A stretch of 64,000 nucleotides of DNA from Aquirufa rosea (GCF_004118285.1 NZ_SDHY01000006.1:62001-126000); one strand, 5' to 3'; shown: positions 54,023 through 62,890, counted from the first letter of the stretch. Program-made: numbers and translations. Notes: generated by a model from the letters alone, not told the origin.

Positions 54023-55114
54023 TCACGATTCATACCGCTCCATTGCTTCCCTTAATTTAAGCTGAATAGAACTTTGCAAGGAACTAGGCGACAACACCTT
54101 GAGTTCAGCAGCATATTGCATCAAAAAACTCTCCAGCTCTACATTTAATTCCAATTTCCAAGAAATCAACACATACTCCTTTTTGGAGGGATGATTCATC
54201 ATCTTTTGAGAAAAATGCAAAGGGTATTGACTGAGATATTCCAAAATCCAATTATCCTGATGAATTTCCACGGAAACATGTGCTGGCTTCAGTTCTGGCA
54301 CCAACAAATTATTACGAAGTATGCCTAGGGTATGCTTAAAATAATCGGATGGATTAAATTCAGGAGCAAAACGTAATCGGCAACTGTGTTTGGATACATG
54401 CAATTCCTTCATTCTATCCAAAGCAAATAAGCGAAGCGAATTGATATGAGTTTGATGAATTTTTTCCATTGGATTTATTTCTTGTAACAAAACATACCAA
54501 CCCGTATACCAGCCATTGTTATACTCCTTAATCAGTAATGGAATTCCCATATATGGCTTGCTTTGCGCACTTTTTGACAAGCTTTGATAATCAAACTCAA
54601 TAACATTTTTAGCAGCAATTGCCTCTAATAAAGGCTTGATATTTTCAGAACCTGATCGTTCTCCATCTTTTATTAATTGAATGATTGGCCAGTGATTTAC
54701 TTGCTGGTGGGCCGACAAACTATTTTCTAAACTAATGGCTCGCAATTTATTAACAATCCCCTGCCCTGCCCCATCAGTAAATAAATGCTGGTTCAAATCA
54801 ATCACCGAGGCCAATTGATTTAGCTCTTTTTCAGAAAAAGAAGGAAAAGCTGAAATATCCTGTCGAATGTAATAAAAACAATTCCTAGCACGGGAGTAGC
54901 GAATCAAGTCCCCAGATTCCTCCTCCAAACTGGGATAGCGCAAGCCTACTAATTCCCGTAGCGCATTCAAATCCCGACTAAAACTACGCTCCGAGTAGTT
55001 GGATACGTCAAAATATTCTGACAGATACTGTTTCACCGAAAGGTAGTTAACAGCAAATGCCTTTCGCAAAAACAAATTATTGATTTCCTTAAGCCTTTCA
55101 GAAGGTGCTAACAT
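54023..55114 (-). CDS. WYL-domain transcriptional regulator
   Basis: A helix-turn-helix regulator of the YafY/PafC type, about 363 residues from the ATG at 55114 (MLAPSERLKEINN). A winged-helix DNA-binding domain (about 1-70: QYLSEYFDVSNYSERSFSRDLNALREL) is followed by the WYL domain (about 165-270). Within it, IEFDYQS and the phrase PYMGIPLLIKEYNNGWYTGWYVL correspond to the ligand-sensing Sm-like fold, although the WYL triplet itself has drifted to GWY. A WCX-like C-terminal extension completes it. It is divergent from a small membrane protein; an inverted repeat at 55237-55258 is a likely binding site. WYL proteins often sense nucleic acid or nucleotide ligands, but the signal here is unknown. 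Confidence 0.82.
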   Translation of the reverse strand: MLAPSERLKEINNLFLRKAFAVNYLSVKQYLSEYFDVSNYSERSFSRDLNALRELVGLRYPSLEEESGDLIRYSRARNCFYYIRQDISAFPSFSEKELNQLASVIDLNQHLFTDGAGQGIVNKLRAISLENSLSAHQQVNHWPIIQLIKDGERSGSENIKPLLEAIAAKNVIEFDYQSLSKSAQSKPYMGIPLLIKEYNNGWYTGWYVLLQEINPMEKIHQTHINSLRLFALDRMKELHVSKHSCRLRFAPEFNPSDYFKHTLGILRNNLLVPELKPAHVSVEIHQDNWILEYLSQYPLHFSQKMMNHPSKKEYVLISWKLELNVELESFLMQYAAELKVLSPSSLQSSIQLKLREAMERYES

Positions 55115-55236
55115 GTGATTACCTGGCTTATATAATATTAAAATTTGAATGACTAAACGAACAAGCCACACCTACAATCAAACCGAGGCTGAACCATTCA
55201 TCGAAATTATTTATTCAAAGATATAAAAATGTGGAA

Positions 55237-55258
55237 AGTCGCCAATTTTTGGCGGACT
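55237..55258. promoter_or_regulatory. Inverted repeat, candidate operator for WYL regulator
   Basis: AGTCGCCAA (55237-55245) mirrors TTGGCGGACT (55249-55258) apart from one inserted G. It is GC-rich in an AT-rich divergent spacer, 36 bases before the small membrane protein gene, so it is a good candidate operator. Confidence 0.45.
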
Positions 55259-55293
55259 ACAAATAGACCTTTGGGTATTAAAAATAAGAAATC

Positions 55294-55614
55294 ATGAACA
55301 TCAAATTGCTTAAATCTTTAATGCTGTCTTTAGTGCTGGTTTGGATTGTATTTTATGCCACCGAAGGAATCGTGAAAACCCTAGCCGGTATGGCTTTTAT
55401 GACAAAATACCGTTGGTGGATGGTGGGTATAATCCTTCTTTTATCTGGCATCACCCTTTACCTCATCCTGGCTCCTTATCACATGTTTGGTCCAAGTCCA
55501 CAAGATGGTTATTATTCACTTGGCGTTACAGCACAAATTAGTTATTTCATAATAGGCTGTGGACTAAACTTTATAAGCCAATTGGAAGAAAAAAAAATAC
55601 TAGAGGTTTCTTAA
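55294..55614 (+). CDS. Small integral membrane protein, unknown
   Basis: A 106-residue protein with three hydrophobic segments (about 6-30, 40-62 and 82-98) separated by short polar loops, one holding YHMFGPSPQDGYYSLG. I do not recognise the family. It is divergent from the WYL regulator and may be its target. The 372 bases that follow before the metalloprotease separate it from the next gene. Confidence 0.55.
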   Translation: MNIKLLKSLMLSLVLVWIVFYATEGIVKTLAGMAFMTKYRWWMVGIILLLSGITLYLILAPYHMFGPSPQDGYYSLGVTAQISYFIIGCGLNFISQLEEKKILEVS

Positions 55615-55986
55615 TCCCCTTGGGACTAAATTGAATAATCATAGTTATACCCATGTAAATTAACCTAATCTGCCCTTTATCAAAACTAGGTTAGCTGATT
55701 TGTAAAGAAATACAATAAGTCGATTTGATAAAATTTTAATATCAATTCATTGAAATTTCAGAAAGAGTCTATCATTTATATTGAGTCAATTACATTTCCA
55801 ATGAAATTGAAATTTTAAAAATTTCACCCATTTAGTTCAATAAAAGATTTTCAAGGATATATCCATAAATGAGGTCATATATCCCATAAAAGCTTCGATA
55901 AAAATGATGGCTTGAAACATCATTACAACCAATTTTTATTTTTATATTCCCCACGTTTTTACTTATTCAATATCTTCATCATCCTT
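55615..55986. other. Gene-free spacer with two TGAAATTTCA-type palindromes
   Basis: This AT-rich spacer has no credible ORF. It holds the perfect 10-base palindrome TGAAATTTCA (55751-55760) and, about 50 bases on, TGAAATTTTAAAAATTTCA (55808-55826), two 9-base arms around one base. A weaker dyad TAACCTA (55661-55667)/TAGGTTA (55687-55693) lies near the end of the small membrane protein gene. The paired palindromes could be binding sites controlling the metalloprotease gene. No clear TAnnTTTG box is seen. Confidence 0.4.
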
Positions 55987-58371
55987 ATGAAAGCATATAA
56001 ACTATGGATTCTCTTGTCGCTCTTTAGTTTTTCATCCTCCGCCCAAATCACAGAAAAAATAAGATCCATGAAAGCATTTCAGGGATTTTTCGATTTTTAC
56101 TACGATGAAAGTGTCGATAAGATCTACTTGTCAGTGGATAAGCTCAATCAAGAATTTTTATATGTTTATTCGCTGAGTCAAGGTGTCGGAAATAATGATT
56201 TAGGCCTTGATCGTGGACAATTGGGTAATGAGCAGGTGGTTTATTTTGAAAAACAAGGCAACAAATTATTTTTAATTCAACCCAATTACCGGTTCAGAGC
56301 GACAAGTGATAATCCTCAAGAAAAAGCCTCCGTCCAACAAGCCTTTGCCAAATCCATCCTTTTTGGGTTTAAAATTGAAGGACAAGTACAAAACACTTAC
56401 CTCATTGACGTTACCGACTTTTTATTACAAGATGCTCATGGCGTATTAAAAACCTTAACCAGAAACAAGCAAGGCACATTTCAATTGGATAAATCGAGAA
56501 GTTCTCTTTTCATGGAGCGAACTAAATCCTTCCCTAAAAATACTGAATTTGAAGCTAGGTTAACCTTTTCTGGCCATGCCACAGGTGCTGAAATTAGCTC
56601 CGTTACCCCCAACCCCGATTATGTGACTGTAGTAGAACATCATTCCTTCATAGAACTCCCAGACAATTCATATCAACCTAGAATATATGATCCAAGATCT
56701 GGATCAAATGCCATCAGTTTCTATGATTATTCCACACCTGTAACAGAGTCAATTGAAAAAAAATGGATTACACGGCATAGATTGGAAAAGAAAAATCCCC
56801 AAGAAGCTCTTAGTGAAGCTGTTAAACCCATTATTTATTATTTAGACAATGGCACACCAGAGCCCATTCGTTCAGCTTTATTAGAAGGAGGAAATTGGTG
56901 GAATCAGGCCTTTGAGGCCATAGGTTATAAAAATGCCTTTCAGGTGAAAATTTTACCTAACGACGTAGATCCTATGGATGTGCGGTATCATGTCATACAA
57001 TGGGTGCACCGCTCTACTCGTGGTTGGAGTTATGGGGCCAGCATTTCAGATCCCAGAACAGGAGAAATCATCAAAGGGCATGTGAGCTTAGGAAGTCTAC
57101 GCATCCGACAAGATTTTATGATTGCCCAAGCACTAATGAATGCCCCTTATGCCCAAAGCGATCAAAATAATCAAGCCATGTTAGATATGGCCTTGGCACG
57201 TATCAAGCAATTATCTGCTCATGAAATAGGTCATACCCTTGGATTTGCACATAATTATGCGGCCAGCGCTAGAGAAAATTCCAGTGTCATGGACTATCCT
57301 CATCCGTGGGTCGCTTTTAAAGGGAAAGAGATTAATTTAAGTAATGCCTATGATAGTAAAATTGGAGAATGGGACAAAGTAGCCCTAGACTATGCTTATG
57401 GGGAACATAAGAAGGAGGACTTACCTAAGATTTTAGATGCTGCCTATGAAAAAGGTATGCGTTTTATTACGGATTTTGATGCACGTAATCCGGGCGGCGC
57501 TCATATATATGCTCATTTATGGGATAATGGGCATACAATTGTGGATGAATTGAATCGTATCATGGAAATTAGGAAACAAGCTATTCAGCAATTTTCCAAG
57601 GATAATATTCGAACAGGAGAAACATATACCAAATTGGAAGACATGTTTGTTCCACTCTATTTGATGCATCGCTATCAAACAGAAGCTACTAGCAAGATAG
57701 TAGGAGGATACGAATACAATTATGCTGTAAAAGGAGGTAAAGAGTTAATCCTCAAACCTGCCTCTAAAAAATTGCAATTGGAGGCATTATCCCAATTAAT
57801 GCGAACCCTGCAAGCCGATGAATTAGTAATACCTAAGGAAAAATTGAGCTTATTTCCTCCCAGGGCTTTTGGATTCCCAAGAACAAGAGAATCTTTTAAA
57901 AGTAAGACCGGTCTAACATTTGATGCCCTGGGAGCTGTAGAAACTGCAGCAGAATTTACGTTGAAATTCCTCTTCCACCCTGATCGGATTTCGAGAATAC
58001 AACAGAACCACGACATTCAGTCTGACAATCTAGGATTGAGAGAAATGCTTCAATATGTAAGTAAAATGACGCTTGAAAAAACTTGGAAGGATAGCTATTT
58101 TCAAGCTGCTCAGGAAACCATCAATTTTAAAGTATGTGATGTGCTCATCCAATCTTATCATGCTCCTGAGCTGGCACCATTGGCCAAAGTAGAATTACAT
58201 AGTATTATTAAAAATTGGCAATTATTTTACCAAAAAACAGCTAGTACTAGTGCTTTTGCTCAGTATATGCAGCAATACATACAAAAATCATTGGATAATC
58301 CTTCGGAATGGAAAGCTAGCTTTGGTCCTCCTATACCCGACGGAGCACCCATTGGAATGGATTGCTACTAA
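55987..58371 (+). CDS. Large zinc-dependent metalloprotease (DUF5117/DUF4953 type)
   Basis: A secreted metzincin-like protease of about 794 residues. From the ATG at 55987, chosen because a clean signal peptide follows (LWILLSLFSFSSSAQ), there is a DUF5118/DUF5117-like N-terminal half (about 20-330, with ALLEGGNWWNQAFEAIGYKN at its end). The catalytic domain has the zinc motif HEIGHTLGFAHN (HExxHxxGxxH at residues 412-422) and the Met-turn VMDYPHPW soon after. The C-terminal region (about 530-790) is helical. All three zinc His are present. Many Bacteroidota carry several such proteases, probably for protein digestion outside the cell. It is monocistronic. Confidence 0.88.
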   Translation: MKAYKLWILLSLFSFSSSAQITEKIRSMKAFQGFFDFYYDESVDKIYLSVDKLNQEFLYVYSLSQGVGNNDLGLDRGQLGNEQVVYFEKQGNKLFLIQPNYRFRATSDNPQEKASVQQAFAKSILFGFKIEGQVQNTYLIDVTDFLLQDAHGVLKTLTRNKQGTFQLDKSRSSLFMERTKSFPKNTEFEARLTFSGHATGAEISSVTPNPDYVTVVEHHSFIELPDNSYQPRIYDPRSGSNAISFYDYSTPVTESIEKKWITRHRLEKKNPQEALSEAVKPIIYYLDNGTPEPIRSALLEGGNWWNQAFEAIGYKNAFQVKILPNDVDPMDVRYHVIQWVHRSTRGWSYGASISDPRTGEIIKGHVSLGSLRIRQDFMIAQALMNAPYAQSDQNNQAMLDMALARIKQLSAHEIGHTLGFAHNYAASARENSSVMDYPHPWVAFKGKEINLSNAYDSKIGEWDKVALDYAYGEHKKEDLPKILDAAYEKGMRFITDFDARNPGGAHIYAHLWDNGHTIVDELNRIMEIRKQAIQQFSKDNIRTGETYTKLEDMFVPLYLMHRYQTEATSKIVGGYEYNYAVKGGKELILKPASKKLQLEALSQLMRTLQADELVIPKEKLSLFPPRAFGFPRTRESFKSKTGLTFDALGAVETAAEFTLKFLFHPDRISRIQQNHDIQSDNLGLREMLQYVSKMTLEKTWKDSYFQAAQETINFKVCDVLIQSYHAPELAPLAKVELHSIIKNWQLFYQKTASTSAFAQYMQQYIQKSLDNPSEWKASFGPPIPDGAPIGMDCY

Positions 58372-58466
58372 AATATATGTATTCCTTTATAAATCATTAA
58401 AATCCCCTAATTCATCTTTATTATGATTTTTTTGTGATTACAATCATAAAAATTATATTATTTTAA

Positions 58467-58634
58467 TAAAAATAAAAAAATATTTTTTTATTTTTATTAA
58501 ATAGATAATTTTGTCCAACAATCAGTTGCAGATAATTTTTCTCGTAACATTGAAAATACCTAATCCGAATAAAAAAATTAATTATAGAACACAGGAATGC
58601 CTAAATCTCCTATTCCATGAATAGGAGATTTTTA
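58467..58634 (+). ncRNA. Candidate structured small RNA, copy 1
   Basis: One of two direct copies flanking the TetR gene. The order is: TAAAAATAAAAAA (58467-58479), TAATTTTG (58506-58513, fits the -7 consensus), a loosely conserved stretch with AAAATACCTA, an exact 21-base match to copy 2 (58580-58600, containing GAACACAGGAATGC), then a perfect 13-bp hairpin (58603-58615 with 58619-58631, loop CAT) running into five T. A transcript of about 115 bases is predicted. No ORF or known RNA family is recognised. The rest of the 308-base gap (58372-58466) is AT-rich and featureless. Confidence 0.55.
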
Positions 58635-58679
58635 TTTTATAAAAATCGCGGCAAATAAAATGGATGAATGGGAGTAAAA

Positions 58680-59351
58680 TTATTTTCTCAACTCCTTTAA
58701 ATATTTTTCCAAATTAAGTGCTTCAAACTCTCGAAGACCTTTTTCTGTTAAATATGGTTTGTAGATAGCCGTAGTACCGGCCAAATAAGTTGGTTTTACA
58801 TCGTAGTAATTTTGAGCATAATCAAATACTAAATAGGTATTTATCCAATGTACCCCTAAAACTGCATGTTGATGGTAAAAAATCTTAAAATTCTTTTCTT
58901 CCATAACAGCAGGAGATAAATAAAACTCTTCTATTAATTTCTCAAACAAAGCAATCATGCTCTTTTTTCGAATCTTGAATGATTCATTAAGCTCATTCAT
59001 AAAAGCTTCATATTTAAAAGAAGCTGTCCAAATGAACATAATGGCACTTCTATATTTGAATTGGAGATCCATGATATCCGATAAAATCGAAATATATTCC
59101 TTCCATGTGAAGTGATTTGAAAAAGTAATAGAATCAAAATAATTTTGGATATCCTTAATATATAATTCCGTAATGGCAATAAATAAATTCTCCTTGGTAG
59201 AAAAATGATTGGTGATTTTACTCTTGCTAATTTCAGTATACTTAGCTATCTCGTCTAGCGTAATGGATGAACCATAAGTATTTAACACATCAGAAGCTTG
59301 TAAAATTATATTCTCACGACTCCTCTCTCCTTTTCTTTGGTATATATTCAT
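58680..59351 (-). CDS. TetR/AcrR family transcriptional regulator
   Basis: A one-domain-per-function repressor of 223 residues. The N-terminal TetR helix-turn-helix (about 10-58) reads ENIILQASDVLNTYGSSITL, then DEIAKYTEISKSKITNHFSTKENLF. The C-terminal ligand domain is all helical with many aromatic residues, typical for sensing a hydrophobic molecule, but its identity cannot be read. The gene is unusually AT-rich and lies alone between two direct copies of a putative small RNA unit, reading against both. No transporter gene is divergent from it, so the regulon is not obvious. Confidence 0.85.
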   Translation of the reverse strand: MNIYQRKGERSRENIILQASDVLNTYGSSITLDEIAKYTEISKSKITNHFSTKENLFIAITELYIKDIQNYFDSITFSNHFTWKEYISILSDIMDLQFKYRSAIMFIWTASFKYEAFMNELNESFKIRKKSMIALFEKLIEEFYLSPAVMEEKNFKIFYHQHAVLGVHWINTYLVFDYAQNYYDVKPTYLAGTTAIYKPYLTEKGLREFEALNLEKYLKELRK

Positions 59352-59372
59352 GAATAAATTATAATTTTCACG

Positions 59373-59543
59373 TAAAAATAAAAAATAATTTTTTTATTAA
59401 CAATTCATTGTATAATTTTGATACATTATTAGAGTATAACTTAATTTTCTCAAAACAAAATACCTACCATTTAAGTTATTTAAAGACAATTATAGAACAC
59501 AGGAATGCAAAAAGCTCTTATTCACTGAATAAGAGCTTTTTTA
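59373..59543 (+). ncRNA. Candidate structured small RNA, copy 2
   Basis: The second copy of the unit, just upstream of the TetR gene on the opposite strand. TAAAAATAAAAAA is at 59373-59385, TAATTTTG at 59413-59420, AAAATACCTA near 59457, the exact 21-base match at 59488-59508, and the hairpin at 59511-59523 with 59527-59539 (loop ACT) followed by T to 59542. Compared with copy 1 the stem has a T-A to G-C and a C-G to T-A change, each compensated on the other strand. The distance from the -7 box to the end of the T-run is 130 bases, against 128 in copy 1. On the minus strand the hairpin could also end the 59550 gene. Confidence 0.55.
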
Positions 59544-59549
59544 TTGGTT

Positions 59550-60068
59550 CTACTTTTGAAAAATGATTTGGACAGACCAGATGGACCAGGTCCTCCCAAC
59601 CCGATCTTCGGTATCGGATTCAACTTTAATGCCGACTTTGTAATTATTATTTTTATTATCCTGAAAATTTGGGTTTTGATACCAAGTAATTCCAAGCTGA
59701 TCCCGATTAATTTGTGGTTTTAAATTGATTAATTCTTGTTCTAATTGCTTTACTAATTCCAATTTGACCGGACTTAATGCAAAAACTACTTGATGGTTTT
59801 CCTTTCTAATTAAGCGCATTTGGTTCGTCCGAGTAGTAGGTGCCAAATACTCTAGTTCATATCCTCTCTGGTAGCGTTGATATTGATATTGCTTCATCCA
59901 GCCTTTAAAAAGCTCCTCATCCGCCTCTAACAACTTAATACCCGTGGCTAGATTAGGAACAATATAGGTGGAATAATCATCAGTAGCTAAGGGTAAACCT
60001 GTTTGGTTTTGAGCTTGAATCAGAGGACTTGTACTAAATATACACAAGAAAGAAAGCAAAAACTTCAT
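59550..60068 (-). CDS. Exported protein of unknown function
   Basis: An unrecognised 172-residue protein. The first 19 residues (FLLSFLCIFSTSPLIQA) are a signal peptide. The mature part is a small mixed domain with many Gln, Tyr and Leu and a C-terminal strand-rich end (RTWSIWSVQIIFQK). It follows the M20 amidohydrolase gene by 9 bases and is likely co-transcribed with it. No motif or cysteine pair hints at function. Confidence 0.55.
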   Translation of the reverse strand: MKFLLSFLCIFSTSPLIQAQNQTGLPLATDDYSTYIVPNLATGIKLLEADEELFKGWMKQYQYQRYQRGYELEYLAPTTRTNQMRLIRKENHQVVFALSPVKLELVKQLEQELINLKPQINRDQLGITWYQNPNFQDNKNNNYKVGIKVESDTEDRVGRTWSIWSVQIIFQK

Positions 60069-60077
60069 CGCAATAAG

Positions 60078-61505
60078 CTAATCCCGATAGTTCAAGGCAG
60101 GCTGGCGGTCTCCCAACAAGGATTTATAGACAAAATTAGATCCTCTTCTTTGATCGAATTCAGCCTTCGCCTCTTGAATCCACTCAGGATGTTTAAACAA
60201 ATCCATAGTAGTTAAAGCAAGCGTTTTTGCAGCAACCATCATACCTTTTCGACCGATGGACATTCCTCCTGCTGCCACTGCTTGCCAGCTATGCGCACTG
60301 GTTCCTGGTACCCAAGTAGCCGTCCCTAAGCCTATTGTAGGTACCATCCAGCTCACATCTGCTACATCAGTAGAACCTGTAGCCAAATTATCTGCATCCT
60401 TTAATCCTTTAACTTGATTCGTACTTGATAATTCTACCAAAGGCATTCCTTCCGATTGTTGGATTTGCTTAGCGAAGGCTAATTCACTCGGGGACAATTG
60501 ATAACCACCGACCCAACTTAAATTGGAATGCATCAAACTGGCCAGTCGGTCATTGGGTAACATTTCATATACCCCTCCAATAATCTCCGCTTCATATTTG
60601 GTTCCGGTTCCCAAGGCAGCGCCTTTAGCTGCATTTTCCAAACGATCCCATACATCCATCACCACATCTCGCTGAGGAGAACGAACATAATAATAAACTT
60701 CCGCAAAATCCGGAACTATATTGGGTGCCTTTCCTCCATTCGTAATTACATAATGCATTCGGGTGGTAGAGGGAATGTGCTCCCGCATCATGTTGGCCAT
60801 GTAATTCATTGCTTCCACCGCATCCAAAGCTGACCTGCCTCTCTCAGGAGAAGCTGCTGCATGGGATGACAATCCATAAAATCTAAATTTACCTGCTTTG
60901 TTGGCTAGTGAATTACTCATGGAAATTACATTCTGGTTGTTGGGATGCCAATGTAACATCACATCCGCCGTAGAAAACAATCCAGCGCGCACCATATACA
61001 CTTTACCAGAACCACCCTCCTCTGCCGGACAACCATATAATTTAATTGTTCCTTTTTGACCTGTTTCTTGCATCCATTCTTTGACTGCAATGGCAGCGGC
61101 TACAGAGCCCGCCCCAAATAAATGATGACCACAGGCATGGCCAGCTGAACCACTTAGGCTTCTTTTAATAGGGATAGAATCTTGGGACATACCCGGTAAG
61201 GCATCATATTCAGCCATGATACCAATGACAGGCTTCCCTTGACCAAAAGTTGCTACAAAAGCCGTTGGAATATCCGCCACACCTGGTTCAATGGAGAATC
61301 CAGCCTTACGCAAAGTTTCTTGCAGTAAGGCTGAACTTTGTTTTTCCTTGTAACCGACCTCAGCCAATCGCCAAATTTGATTGGCTAATTGTCCATACTG
61401 ATTTTCTCTATGCTGAATTTTCTGAATTACTTTTCGCTTTTCGGCTTCTTGAGCCAGCATGCTAAAATGAAGCAAAGCTAGGGTGATCAAAAATAACGTT
61501 CTCAT
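60078..61505 (-). CDS. M20 family amidohydrolase (AbgB-like)
   Basis: An exported dizinc amidohydrolase related to AbgB (p-aminobenzoyl-glutamate hydrolase subunit) and aminoacylases. From the ATG at 61505 a signal peptide (LFLITLALLHFSMLAQ) precedes the M20 catalytic domain. Metal-binding and catalytic stretches are GIMAEYDALPGM (about residues 95-106), GHACGHHLFGAGS (about 121-133) and GCPAEEGGSGKV (about 158-169). The dimerisation domain (about 200-310) and the C-terminal STDVADVSWMVPT, which supplies the last ligand region, follow. It is about 475 residues long. Upstream in-frame residues overlap the glycosyltransferase gene and are not credible. The substrate is unknown; export suggests scavenging of N-acyl amino acids or peptides. 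Confidence 0.87.
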   Translation of the reverse strand: MRTLFLITLALLHFSMLAQEAEKRKVIQKIQHRENQYGQLANQIWRLAEVGYKEKQSSALLQETLRKAGFSIEPGVADIPTAFVATFGQGKPVIGIMAEYDALPGMSQDSIPIKRSLSGSAGHACGHHLFGAGSVAAAIAVKEWMQETGQKGTIKLYGCPAEEGGSGKVYMVRAGLFSTADVMLHWHPNNQNVISMSNSLANKAGKFRFYGLSSHAAASPERGRSALDAVEAMNYMANMMREHIPSTTRMHYVITNGGKAPNIVPDFAEVYYYVRSPQRDVVMDVWDRLENAAKGAALGTGTKYEAEIIGGVYEMLPNDRLASLMHSNLSWVGGYQLSPSELAFAKQIQQSEGMPLVELSSTNQVKGLKDADNLATGSTDVADVSWMVPTIGLGTATWVPGTSAHSWQAVAAGGMSIGRKGMMVAAKTLALTTMDLFKHPEWIQEAKAEFDQRRGSNFVYKSLLGDRQPALNYRD

Positions 61506-61515
61506 AACCATATCA

Positions 61516-62406
61516 TTAATTATTTCTCCATTTAGCCAATTCAAATTCAGCCATTTTTTCCTCCCTATCGTATAAATTCCGATCAAATAAGGAAGCATGA
61601 CCACAATCCGTATCATTAGTCCATGCATGCTTAGCAAAAGGCATGTATGACTCATTGACCATTTTAAAACCCTTCAAAGTCATCCCTTGAAACCAAGGGA
61701 TTCCATTGTCTAAACTATTTTTCAAACCAATGGGGGCCACAGGTCCACGTGGACTAGTCACAGGTCTGGCTATATCCAAATTAATTAAAGCCGCATGCTC
61801 ATTCAAACGGCACTCAGGCAATGGCCAGCTCATTTTTCCCTCCTCCACCAATCCATGCATCACCGCCCTACCATCGGGTTTAGATTCGTATAGTTTCTTT
61901 AATTCCGCCATAGTTGGACGAAAATCCCAGTAACGATCACCATCACAATGTCCCACAAATGCAGGACAGTTCCAACACTGCCCAACTTGACCAATTCCTA
62001 CTGAATCACCGATTTTACTCAAATAATGCCCAATTAAATCGCCATTAAAAAGCATATCGTTGTGCATCATAAATAAATACTTAGACTGACAATTTTCCCA
62101 AGGATACTGACTACGAATCGAATAGCGGTAGTCTTTAAAATAAAGCAGAATTTTATTTAGCAGTCCTTTTCTTCTTCCTTCCCACCAGCCAAAGAAAAAC
62201 TTAGGTTTAAAATAGGTAATTGGTAGTCCATCCAAAAGTGACTTTAACAATTCTTCGTCAAATCCCTCGGGTTGACTTTTCTCCAAAGTGACATAGATGC
62301 GTTGAATATGTTGTCCTGAATTTTTCATCAGAGACCAAATACTCACGGCCGTTTGATAAGGTTTACCATATACATTAACGGCTACATCTACTTGTTGAAA
62401 CTTCAT
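61516..62406 (-). CDS. Glycosyltransferase-like protein, unassigned
   Basis: A 296-residue protein with a GT-A style start: VDVAVNVYGKPYQTAVSIWSL (about residues 7-27), a following strand with IQRIYVTLEKSQ, and LFMMHNDMLFNGDL (about 110-123), where HND could serve as the metal-binding DxD-like motif. It lacks a signal peptide. I cannot place it in a CAZy family with confidence. It is upstream of the M20 gene with about 10 bases between them. A sugar transfer role is inference from the fold pattern. Confidence 0.6.
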   Translation of the reverse strand: MKFQQVDVAVNVYGKPYQTAVSIWSLMKNSGQHIQRIYVTLEKSQPEGFDEELLKSLLDGLPITYFKPKFFFGWWEGRRKGLLNKILLYFKDYRYSIRSQYPWENCQSKYLFMMHNDMLFNGDLIGHYLSKIGDSVGIGQVGQCWNCPAFVGHCDGDRYWDFRPTMAELKKLYESKPDGRAVMHGLVEEGKMSWPLPECRLNEHAALINLDIARPVTSPRGPVAPIGLKNSLDNGIPWFQGMTLKGFKMVNESYMPFAKHAWTNDTDCGHASLFDRNLYDREEKMAEFELAKWRNN

Positions 62407-62510
62407 AGGAAAATTTAAGAAGTATAAATTTAAATTAAATGATTTATAGTGGGTAATTCTAGGGCCTATATTCTTTAGAAGGACGAATAAAATACATCCC
62501 TAGAGAAATA

Positions 62511-62879
62511 TCACAATGGTTCATACTTGGCTTGAATGATAAAATAATTTCCCTTTTCCCCCTCGATGATGGAATTACCTATATCATCTATATCATTGAT
62601 TTTGAGTGCCTCATGAATAAATCGTGAATCCTCCGGAAAATGAATGGCCATCACAAAGCAGCCTTCAATGCTAATAGAAATTCGAGCAAAATAGGTGGAA
62701 TCTTTCGTAAACTTATTCTTTTGAATCACCGTAGCCGGATAGGTCCCATCCTCAAAAATACAAGCATAAGGCAAATGGGAATTCTTCTTTTCTTTCAGAG
62801 GCTTTTTGGGTTTCCCCTGTTGAGAATAAGATAGAAAAGGCAGCAGGATAAGAAAGAAAAGTAGCTTTCGTTTTAACAT
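62511..62879 (-). CDS. Small exported protein, unknown
   Basis: An unrecognised protein of about 122 residues from the ATG at 62879; an in-frame ATG at 62891 is the alternative. It has a signal peptide (LLFFLILLPFLSYSQQ), a basic linker (KPKKPLKEKK), and a short domain with one Cys in YACIFEDG and another in EGCFVMAIHF. It begins 11 bases after the CE15 esterase stop codon and so belongs to the same transcript. The function cannot be inferred beyond export. Confidence 0.55.
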   Translation of the reverse strand: MLKRKLLFFLILLPFLSYSQQGKPKKPLKEKKNSHLPYACIFEDGTYPATVIQKNKFTKDSTYFARISISIEGCFVMAIHFPEDSRFIHEALKINDIDDIGNSIIEGEKGNYFIIQAKYEPL

Positions 62880-62890
62880 GAAAAAGGGCA

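Noticed and set aside
60078..61655. Longer M20 protein starting at 61655
   Set aside because: The extra 50 residues overlap the glycosyltransferase gene and precede a clear signal peptide that starts at 61505.
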